DNA of 64,000 nt from Nymphalis io (lineage: Eukaryota; Arthropoda; Insecta; Lepidoptera; Nymphalidae): positions 7,542,468 through 7,606,467 of the forward strand of contig NC_065916.1 in the NCBI RefSeq assembly GCF_905147045.1, read 5' to 3'. Below are positions 1 to 11,100 of the stretch, in pieces; positions within the stretch are counted from its first letter, which is position 1, and each line of letters begins with the position of its first letter. The position numbers were made by a program, and so were the translations under genes. The notes under the pieces were generated by a model that was not told the DNA's origin, made no database searches, and worked only from the letters and a program-made list of their open reading frames with translations.

Positions 1-384
1 GTATTATAATTCAAACATTCTTCTCCGTCTTAACAGTTTTATTATTTTAATATAACTCAATATTATCCACAGTGGTAATACAATTTGTTTTACAACTAAA
101 AAATTACCGTTCCTCTTTTTAAAAAAAAAACAAACAATGCGGGCCTCTTGCTAGTACTCAACTGACTAATCATAATATAATATTTTTCGGAACCGGTAGT
201 CAAAATAGAGCTACTAAATAATAAAAGTACGAAATATTTAAATATACAATATAAAAAATAAACAAGCAAAAATCACGTTTTGTAGTAAATATGACAATAA
301 TATAAATTATAACTTATTAAATTCTTTTCATAATGCAGACTTATTTTAATGGGCACGGCTATTCTTTACAAAATGCTCCATAGT
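1..384. other. AT-rich DNA, no feature seen
   Basis: No conserved coding pattern. It may hold decayed 5' parts of the LINE that follows, but nothing recognisable remains. Confidence 0.4.
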
Positions 385-993
385 TATTTGAAATTACAGT
401 ATGATTATTTTATCAAGCTAACACAATGGATACCTGCTCATATTGGTCTACCTGGAAATGAAGTTGTTGACGCATTAGCCAAACAAGCAACCATCGAAGG
501 AATTTTAGCTGATTATAACCCTCATTTTACAGACATTCTATATGAAACTAAACTTCGATGCAAACATCTATGGAAAGAGTTTTTTGACGAGCATTCTCTG
601 ACTAAAATCTGGTATAAAACAATCCAACCAATAACTTCTGGTTGGATACTTCAGGGTATACTTGGATAGATGAAGCCAAAATGAGCAGGTGTGATATTGT
701 AACAGCCCTTCAACTTTGGGTTGGGACACATCCCGTTAAACAAGTTTGCTCATATGATGTATATGATCTATGGTAAGACAACATCACCAAATTGTGAGGA
801 GTGCGGTACAGTTGAAGATGCTGTACTTGTAATCAGGGAGTGTGTTCGGAACGAAGCCGAAAGGTTAGAATTTTTGAATAAGTTTAATTTAACGTGTGAA
901 TTAGGTTTTTATAATACTGTACTTTCAGCTCCGTCTTCGGACGCATCCAAAGCATTACATAAAATAGTAACTAAATGTATTAAATATAGATAA
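385..993 (+). pseudogene. non-LTR retrotransposon remnant (RNase H and C-terminal region)
   Basis: A decayed 3' coding end of a LINE. WIPAHIGLPGNEVVDALAKQ is the RNase H signature of I-type LINEs; it is followed, after frameshifts near 667-730, by GHIPLNKFAHMMYMI and SPNCEECGTVEDAVLVIREC, the Cys-rich C-terminal block of the same proteins. The reading frame breaks at least twice and no reverse transcriptase is seen upstream within the window. Downstream of the mahj gene and oriented against it. Confidence 0.75.
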
Positions 994-1260
994 CAAAATC
1001 TGATAGATAGGCATATTATAGTAGTTATTTTATTTATTTTTTTAAATTGTATAGCAAAATAGAAATATGTTGAACTATGTGGTGACATTTTCTCGTTAGA
1101 AAAACCCCTCTTTAAAATTATAAAGAAAAAAAGGCAACTGCACTCATCCGGAATTTTAACGCTAATGGTTAGTAAAAACGCACCACTTCGCAAGTTAAGT
1201 ATGCCATTACACCTGGGAGCGAGAAAGACAGCTAAATTAAACGGAATTCAACTAAGCTTA

Positions 1261-1556
1261 CTGGTGGTAGGGCTTTGTGCAAGCTCGTCTGGGTAGGTAC
1301 CACCCACTCATCAGATATTCTACCGCAAAACAGCAGTACTTGATATTGTTGTGTTCCGGTTTGAAGGGTGAGTGAGCCAGTGTAATTACAGGCACAAGGG
1401 ACATCAAATCTTAGTTCCCAAGGTTGGTGGCGCATTGGCTATAAGCGATGGTTGACATTTCTTACAATGCCGATGTCTAAGGGCGTTTGGTGACCACTTA
1501 CCATCAGGTGGCCAATATGCTCGTCCACCTTCCTATTCTATAAAAAAAAAAAAAAC
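1261..1556 (+). mobile_element. SINE-like repeat family A, near full length
   Basis: A roughly 290-bp dispersed repeat starting CTGGTGGTAGGGCTTTGTGC, containing GGTTTGAAGGGTGAGTGAGC, and ending accacttaccatcaggtgg, CTCGTCCACC, TTCCTATTCTATA and a poly(A) run. It lacks a clear tRNA-type A box, so I call it SINE-like by size, copy number and A-tail. This copy lies 3' of mahj. The same family recurs at least 15 times in the window. Confidence 0.88.
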
Positions 1557-2111
1557 AAAGCTACTCTCAATTTAGGAAGCTTCAAATATGTAAGTATTTT
1601 AATGTGTTTTATTTTCAGGTAAAACTTCTCTGATTTGGTTTTGATATATATTAACTATTCACACATTGGGTAAAATGTATGACGTACTATTTGTAAACGA
1701 AACACAATATTAGAAAAAAAAAACAGCTGAGTTTCTTTCGCCGGTCTTCTCAGGGCTGGGTGAATCTTTTCTTAACCGGTGATAGTTTCTAGTTTGACAA
1801 TCAATAAGTAAGTGTAATGCTTACAAGTATTTTGATTTAGCTTCTTAATAATATAGTTATTATTCGTTATTTAAAATACATATATTTGTTTTATTTCTTT
1901 TAGTTAAGACAACATTCAAATTCAATTTTTACAAAAAAAAAAAGACAAAAAAAAAATGGTTACAAGTAATTTTTGTTACGCTGGACAGGAAATGACCTTG
2001 TCGGTGTGCATATCTGTAATTGGTACAGCTCAGTATATCAGAGAGATGGTTTTAATTATATGTATCGTAGGTATGAGATTAAAAAAAAAACTCAAGGAAT
2101 CGTTCAAATGA

Positions 2112-2117
2112 TTTATT
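2112..2117 (-). terminator. candidate poly(A) signal of mahj
   Basis: AATAAA on the minus strand, starting 7 nt after the mahj stop codon. This would give a very short 3' UTR. A second AATAAA lies at 1890-1895, giving about 230 nt, and may be the one used. Confidence 0.4.
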
Positions 2118-2123
2118 CGCCCG

Positions 2124-2198
2124 CTAGTCGATCTCGAACTCGATGATATTGTCGAAGTCGATGTCCCCGTCGCTGTCGCTGCTGTGCCCCTCGGCCGC
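2124..2198 (-). CDS. mahj: mahj exon 33, C-terminus and stop (residues 1409-1432)
   Basis: Encodes AAEGHSSDSDGDIDFDNIIE then FEID and TAG. The acidic ending resembles the DCAF1 end 'DLEDDIILSLNE'. Confidence 0.92.
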   Translation of the reverse strand, partial: AAEGHSSDSDGDIDFDNIIEFEID

Positions 2199-5100
2199 CT
2201 GCACACAAACAACGCGTTACAAGCCACGCCCGCACGGCAACACACAGACAGCACACAGACAGCACACAGTCGCGGTACGCACCCGCCTGCGCGTGCGCAC
2301 GCGGCGCCGACGCGGCTCGTCGTGGTCGCGCTCGCCGGACGAGTCGCCGGAGCCGGAGCCCTCCGCCAGTCCGAGCACCGCGTTGCGCAGCAGGCTCGAC
2401 GCTACTGAAGCAGAGCGGGCCAAATATATCACTATCCGGGAAGCAGCGTGGGGGAATGAGCAGACATAGTAGGGCTGGTACTTTTAAAATCAGGTATTAT
2501 TAATAAAAAAAATAACAAATGGCGCATCCATGCATACGACCGCAGTACAAGCTGTCTTATATAACTTGTCGTAGTACAGTTTTTGTTGTTATCAAACATA
2601 CCTATATGCATATACCATTCGATTTAAATAATACGAAAATAATTATGATAAAATGATGATAGTGCGCGATTCTTCTATTTAACAAAATGTAATTAATATT
2701 ATGTTCATTTATAAAAATTACATAACGTCTCAGATTAGAAAGGGCGTAAGTCACTTACAAGGCAAGACATTTCTGGAGAAAATAAAAACTAAAATAGAAA
2801 AAGTTTCTAGAAATTTCAAATGTTTCTATAATAAAATGCTGTATTCTAATATTAGCTGTTAGTTTTCGCAAATTTTGAAACTTTAATAATATAAATCAAA
2901 AGAGCATAAAAAACGGGAATGTGTATTTAAATGTATGTCGTTTACGCCCTATGTAATCTGAAGTGTCGATACGTCGGATGTTTATGCAACAAGTCCCCGG
3001 GACTCTCCCCATGCGACTCCGAGCTAACTCACAGTCGTCATCATTGTCGGAGCCGGAGTCCGAGCCGTCGTCGTTGTCGGATCCTCCCGCTAACTCCTCC
3101 TCCTCTTCCTCCTCCTGTTAATAACAACACGTTTAGACAAAATTTACACAACAAAATAAACTTGATTCAAAGAAGCTGTTACAAGCACTTTTGTATTGTC
3201 ATTTTGCATGAATTAATAATTAAATTTAAGCCTACAATCCGCTCGCAATGTCAATGGGATGGAATTTTGTCTAAGTATATTAATAAAGTACTCGGAGCGA
3301 AGCATTGTTAACAAACAATTTTTGAACAATCCTATTCTGGCAAAGCCAAAAGTGGGGACATGGTTTTAGCGGATTATATCTACGTACTTACGTACTGTGT
3401 GTGTGTGTGTGTGTATGCGTGTTTCTATGGGTGTGTACGTATGTATTTTGAACTGCTAGTACTTTTTCGTTAAATCTTTTTTCATTCATTATTATAAACC
3501 TAATCACTACATTAATCGCGAGCATCGACGCGAGTTTGCCGACGTGTGACGTCACCTGCTGGCGGCGGACATTACGTACAACATTACACAACATTAAATG
3601 CCGTAACGTATACGGAAGTAACGATAGTATACGAAAGTAAAGTTAAGCTTTCACGTCACGTATACCACTGAACCGATTTTGATAATCTTTGGTATAGAGC
3701 AAGCTTAAACACCCAGGACATAGGCTACTTTTATCACACCTAGCATCCGTCAGCAGCACCCCCCCCCCCTATTCACGTCAAAAAAAGTATTATATAATAT
3801 ACTAATAATGCAGTACCATGCGAATGAAAGTTGATACGTAAAAACATAAAACATATTTAATTTCCGGTGCAGCTACGGCACCGTGTGTTGTGTGTGTATG
3901 TGTGTACACGTACCGCGTCGTCGTCGTGGTCCCTCTTCCGCCCTACGTCGTAGAGTTTGACACAGGACTCCTGCACCTGCTCGAAGTCCCCCAGGTTCTC
4001 GACGAGCGAGATCTGCGTCCCGAAGCGGGAGACGCCCAGCGAGTAGATGTTGCGCTTCACGTCTATCGTCGCTGTTCACAGACGGACAAACAATTTATTA
4101 AATCTTAATGGAGATGGTCATATACACCGTCTAAGCTTAAAATTTAAATAGTATTAATAATAATGTTTTTTGTATTTCGTTTTACTTATAAATGATACTA
4201 ATAAAAGTTTATTTTTTTAAATTATTTTACTAATAAACCTTTAATCAGTAATCAGATTACATACAGTACAGTAACAGCCTGTGAATGTCCCACTGCTGGG
4301 CTAAAGGCCTCCTCTCCTTTTTTTTGAGGAGATGGTTTGGATCTTATTCCACCACGCTGCTCCAATGCGGGTTGGTGGAATACACGTGTGGCAGAATTTC
4401 AGTGAAATTAGACACACGCAGGTTTCCTCACGATGTTTTTCTTTACCGTAAAGCACGAGATGAATTATAAACATAAATTAAGCGCATGAAAATTCAGTGG
4501 TGCTTGCCCGGGTTTGACCCCACGATCGTCCGTTAAGATTCACGCGTTCTAACCACAGGGCCATCATGGCTCATCAGCTTCCATGCTATACAATAAATAT
4601 TTTTATGCAAGTGTTGCGAGTTTCTGAATTATTTATAAAAAAAAAAATGTGAGAAAATTAATTGAATAAGCTTTTAACTATAGGACACTACTTGCATATA
4701 TTATTTTTTATTATGGAATAAATGTAATATATATATGAATTACAGATATTTGCATTTACCATGAACTTTTACTGGTGGTAGGGCTTTGTGCAAGCTCGTC
4801 TGGGTAGGTACCACCCACTCATCAGATATTCTACCGCAAAACAGCAATACTTGATATTGTTGTGTTCCGGTTTGAAGGGTGAGTGAGCCAGTGTAATTAC
4901 AGGCGCAAGGGACATAAAATCTTAGTTCCCAAGGTTGGTGGCGCATTGGATATGTAAGCGATGGTTGACATTTCTTACAATGGCCAATGTCTAAGAGCGT
5001 TGGTGACCACTTACCATCAGGTGGCCCATATGCTCGTCCGCCTTCCTATTCTATAAAAAAAAAAAACTTATTTATTTCAGGAGTAAAGTCGAATAAACAA

Positions 5101-8100
5101 CGTTGACCTTGAATCGACGCGATATCATTGGTCGAAAAATTGAATAGCCTTTTTTTATCGCTGGAAAAACGCGTTACGCGTTTCGCTCACGGGAACAGTG
5201 GGGGTGTATGTGGGGCTCGCCAGTGTCCGAGGCGCCGAGTGCGCTCCGAACATCGGAATACCCACTAAAAAACCAGCGGCACCCTTTCCGTCTTAGCGAG
5301 GAGCGCCACGGGATCATTTTGGCAGAAGCGTAAATATTGCAATCCGTGAAAAAATTAATGTTGCTATCGGAACTTTGAGAGAGAAAGATTAAAGTTATAA
5401 GAAATATTTTTGTGTTATAAATAAATATATATTAATCGAGAACTGATTGTAGTGTATAATAAAGCAGAACTGCTAGCGAATCGCATGGCATATGTAAATC
5501 TAAGGTTGAGTGTAGCTTACCTATGCTGGAGTAGTCGTAGGGGTCGAGCGTCTTGAAGCTGGTGTCGAACTGGCTGCGCTCCTCCGAGTCCTGGTCCGAG
5601 CACACCGCGTACAGCGCCGTACAGGTCGGGTTGAAGATCACCTGTTTACGTACATGTTAGTGTAATAATAGTAATATAACGATCGAGTTGAAAAGTTAAT
5701 GACTAATTAAGTAGACGCGCAAAGAAAAAGCCGAGATGGCCCAGTGGTAAGAATGCATGAATCTCAACCGATGCTCGTGGATTCAAACCCGGGCAAGCAC
5801 CACTGAATTTTCATGTGCTTATTCTGTGATTATAATTCATGTCGTGCTATACGGCGAAGGAAAACATCGTGAGAAAACCTGCATGTGTCTAATTTCACTG
5901 AAATTATGCCACATGTGTATTCTATTAACTCGCATTGGAGAAGCGCGGTGGAATAAGCTCTAAACATTCTCCTCAAAGAGGGAGAGGAGGCCTTAGCCCA
6001 GCAGTGGGACATTAACAGGCTTTTACTGTACTGTACGATTTAATTTCAATTAATAATAATAATATCCGGGGACATTTTTTACACACGGCCATCTGATCCC
6101 AAATTAAGCTTGTACAAAGCTTGTGCTATGGAAACCAGACAACTGATATACTACATATACTACTTTTCTTTTTGTAAATACATACTTATATAGATAATTA
6201 CACCCAGACTCAGGACAAACAGACATGTTCATGCACACAAATGTCTGTCCTGGGTGGGAATCGAACCCACAACCTTCGGCGTGAAAGGCAAGTGTTCTAC
6301 CAACCACGCCAACCGGCTCGTCAAATTCAATTGTTCAATTCAACTCACTTCAGACTTATCTAACGAAGGCACTGTCCTTAGCAAATGAAATGTCCGAAGG
6401 TCCCACACTTCCGTGTTCGATATAACCTGGAAATTACAAACAATAATTAATTGAGTAATTTTTTTTATGAAATCAAATAGACGAGAAAGGGATAGCTATA
6501 TTTTTAAAATGTTCAAAATATCGTTACGACATTTGAACGTCATGACGCTCATAGTGCGCCCGAGCGTGTTATAAGGAATAGAAAGTATATCCTAAAGTCT
6601 AATAAGGTCCTGTCATTCGAGAAATAAACAAATGATTATTATTTTTTTATTTTACAAACAATTTTGGCAAAATTATAAAACATAATTTCGACTTTTATAA
6701 AAAAACTACTAATTCTATAAAATAAAAATTTCACATGTCATCGGCGTCTGACGCGGCACTGCGCACTAGGGACTAGTGACGCGTGTTATCACTTGACTCG
6801 GACTTTAGTTTTGCTTAACACATCGAGTAACGTAATCGATTTGTACGTTAATAGATAATAATAATAATCCTGGGACATTTTTCACACACGGCCATCTGAT
6901 CCCAAATTAAGCTTGTACAGAGCTTGTACTATGGAAACTAGACAACTGATATACTACATATACTATTTTTCTTTTGTAAATACACACTTATATAGATAAT
7001 TAAACCCAGACTCAGGACAAACAGAAATGTTCATGCACACTAATGTCTGTCCTGGGTGGGAATCGAACCCTCAACCTTCGGCGTGAAAGGCAAGCATCCA
7101 CCAACCACGTCAACAAAATCGAGTTACTGACACGAGTTCAGTTTGTCTAGTTTTTTTTTTTTAATAATTGGATAGCGTTACCGTTAACTGCAATCTGTAT
7201 ATAATTCCGATTATTGTCACTAGACGGCGCTGTTTTCATTTCATACGAATCGCAGTTAACATCAACCCGATTGAATAAGTTAAAAATAATGCTGTGAGCG
7301 TCAAGGTGCTCACGAGAATTGATGTGTAAATAACAAAATTTACTGGTGGAGCCTTGTGCAAGCTTGTCTGGGTAGGTACCACCCACTCATCAGATACTCT
7401 ACCGCAAAACACCAGTACTTGATATTGTTGTGTTACGGTTTGAAGGGTGAGTGAGCCAGTATAATTACAGGCACAAGGGACATAACATCTTAGTTCCGAT
7501 GGTTGGTGGCACATTGGCGATTTAAGCGATGGTTAACATTTCTTACAATGCCAATGTCTATGGGCGGTGGTGACCACTTACCATCAGGCGGCCCATATGC
7601 TCGTCCACCTTCCTATTCTACAAAATCTCACGCTGACGTCATCTGACGCTCGAAATATACTCAAAATATGTTTAAACATAGAAACTCGCACTAGAGTAAC
7701 GGTGTAGTACAATGCGTAAAACACGTCGCGTCGCTTCGCTTCAACCGTGCGCAAGTGTGGATGGAGCCTTAGGCTATATTACCTCTAGCCCGTTGGGATG
7801 GAAGACCCCGCTGTGCGTCTGATTCAATTTGTCGAACTTGTGTATCTCCTTCCCCGTGTTCACGTCCCACAGCACGCCATCTGTAACACGAGTTGCGTAC
7901 AGTTCAATAGAACGCATACAATTACTACAGTTTATAAAATCTTAGGTTAGTACGCGCATGTGATTTCTCGAAGTCCCGTGGTTGTTTATTGGGTATTCCG
8001 GTCCACTCTAGATCTGGGCGTCGATGACTCCCACATACCCCCCACGATTTGCGAGGGAATCACGTAAACGCATTTTTACAGCGAGAAAAAAAAAAGTGTT

Positions 8101-11100
8101 TATAATTTAACTCAAATTGTATAAATTATTATAAGCTACCCGGTAGGCTATCCCTTCTGGCTTCGCACGGGTAGAACAGAGGTCTTTATAAAACATTTAA
8201 AATGAAGCAGAAATGTATAAATAATTTGAGTTTATATAGATATTTACTTAACTATTTATATATTTAGTCTAAGAACCTTCACAGAACAATAAGAAACTAA
8301 ACGCAAAATTTTCATCACAATCGAGTCAATGTATGTGTGTTCTCAATGCGTTCCTAAAACGCATTGAGAACACACATACAAACATTAATTTTATTTATGC
8401 ATAGAAGATAGTGTAACGGTTCTTGCAAATATGCGGTAACATATTATACTCATACCATATTCCACCGTCAAACAGCCATGCTTATTATTCTGTTCCGGTT
8501 GGAAGGGTGAGTGAGCCAGTGTAATATCAGGCACAAGGGGCCATCTTAATTTCCAAGGTTGGTGGCGCATTTGCGAAGTGAGTAATGGTTAATATTTCGT
8601 ACGACGCCAATTTCCATGGGTGATGGTAACCACTTACCATCAGGTGGCCAATGTGTCCAAAAATATAATAGGAACTGTAGGGCGACGAACGATCGATTGG
8701 ACTAATAACGCTCTTAGCACGGCAAGAAAAAAGTAAAAAGTAGCTGGTAAAAAGTAGCTGAGGTAGATTATACCTGAGAGAACGAGCTCGTCCGTGGGGT
8801 TGAAGGTGGCGCGATTCTTCGCGTACTGGTTGCTGATGGCCGGCGTGAGGGTCATGAGCTCGTGTCCGGTGCGGGTGTCGAAGATGCTGGCTGTCTCGCC
8901 TTTCGTGCCGATGATGCGGTCGTCGGACATCTTCGAGAACTCTACGTACTCCTCGTTGTCGAGCTGGAAGCTGGTGGTAGATCTTGGTTATTCGCGAATA
9001 AGACAATTTCTGATTACTTTACTTATTATTATCAACAACCTGTAAACACGCCCACTGCTGGCCCAAGGCCTTTCTGGCTTGGAGCTTATTCCACCACGCT
9101 GCTCCAATACTTATGAATATACATGTAGCAGAATTATATCAGATACACACAAGTTTCTCCACGTTGTTTTCTATTTCCACCAAACACGAAATAAATTATG
9201 AAAGTGAATAAAAACACTGTCATTATATATATAAAATTCACGTGTTCTAGACACTGAGCCATCTCGACTCATAACGAATCAGGTTTGTTTGTTTTTTGCA
9301 GAATATATTTGCTTGGGTACATACATTTTGTCTTGTATATGAACTCTATATATCAATATGATATTTATTCATAAAAATTGGTTTTAGTGTCAAGACACTC
9401 GCGAGAATTGATGTGTAAACTTGTGTACCGTTCTCACGCACAGATTAACGCACTTGCAATAACAAATCTTACGCTGACGTCACCTGGCGCTCGAAATCTT
9501 ACGCTGACGTCATGTGACGCTCGAAAGCTTTCGCTGACGTCATCTGACGCCCGAAATCTTATGCTGATGTCATCTGACGCTCGAAATCTTACACTGAAGT
9601 AATCTGACGCTTGAAATCTTACGCTGACGTCATCAGACGCTCGAAACATTACACTGACGTCATTTGACGCTCGAGCGCTAAAATTTTTACACATCAATAA
9701 TTAACATAGCAAAAGTATAAAGTTAGCTTACAGTTGCTCGAACTCCTTCATGTTCCAAAGCGCAGAGAGCGTCCTCCACGAGGTCGTCGACGACGCTAGC
9801 AATAGGCACCCGTCCCTGCTCGCCTGTAACGTTACAGCATACCAATTTAATATATAAAACAAATACATAAACACGTAACGCGAATTTCAAATGAATTATA
9901 TCATTAATAAATTTACAAAAAACATTTACAAGAAACATATTATTTATGTGCTTCTAATGTAGAGTACTGGTGGTAGAGCTTTGTGCATGCTCGTCTGGGT
10001 AGGTACCACCCACTCATCAGATATTCTACCGCAAAATAGCAGTACTTGTTATTGTTGTGTTCCGGTTTGAAGGATGAGTGAGCCAGTGTAATTACAGGCA
10101 CAAGGGACATAAAATCTTAGTTCCCAAGGTTGGTGGCGCATTGGCTATGTAAGCGATGGTTGACATTTCTTACAATGCCAATGTCTAAGGGCGTTTGGTG
10201 ACCACTTACCATCAGGTGGCCCATATGCTCGTCCACCTTCCTATTCTATAAAAAAAAAAAAATGTTTAACATATTTTAAAACTATATTATGTCAAATTAC
10301 AATCATTATTTTAATTTTGATTAAAATTTAATTAATGAAAAAAAAACAACAAAATATTTTTTATCCGTACTGTAGTTTTACAAGGTTCAAGTGAATTGTT
10401 TATTTTTGTAGTGTATCTGTTTTGTATGGGGTTGACAGCATATTTTCTGACATTTATGTAAATAATTCAAACATACGTTAGTAGCTTCAAAAGTAAATAG
10501 GCGACCTGATGTGAAGTGGTCACCACCGTCCGACATTTGATATGTCAGAAATATTAACCATTCCTCACATTGCCAAAGCGCCACCAATCTTAGGAATGAA
10601 GATGTTATGTCCCTTGTGCCTGTAGTTACACTGTCTCACTCACCCTTAAAACCGGAACACAACACTACAATTGCTGTTTAACGGTAGAATTTCTGATCAG
10701 TGAGTGGTACCTTTCCGGACCATCTAGAAAGTGTGAAAGTGTAGTGTCGTCAAAATACGTTCAACATACCTGCATATGATATATATAAGATTCGTGGACT
10801 TGGTATGAGTTTTCTTCGACTCCCGTGAACAAGTTGAATATCCGGATGTCGCCGGACGACGTCGCCGTCAGCAGCTGCTGTTGGGTCGGCTGGGGGCATG
10901 CAAAAGTGAGTTCGTTTATTTGTTCCGCTTGCACGCTTAATTATTCAATCGATCGATATGTAATTTCGTATAAAAATAAAGAAAATATTCCATGCGTCGA
11001 ATAAAAATTCTGGCACACGAAAATTCATTCTTTTGCAATGGAGAATTGAGGTGAAATAAATTACATTTTTTTATCTTAAAAGAAGAGACGGTTTCGGTCA

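Noticed and set aside
4740..4946. ORF starting MRHQPWELR, repeated at 1232, 7236 and 18678
   Set aside because: Translation of the family A repeat; the shared sequence is the repeat itself, not a protein family.
8640..9006. A 159-codon ORF and a 96-codon ORF as separate genes
   Set aside because: They are mahj exon 26 read into flanking intron, one in frame and one out of frame.
9464..9673. CRISPR-like array of regular repeats
   Set aside because: The 30-bp units are contiguous with no unique spacers; it is a minisatellite in an animal intron.
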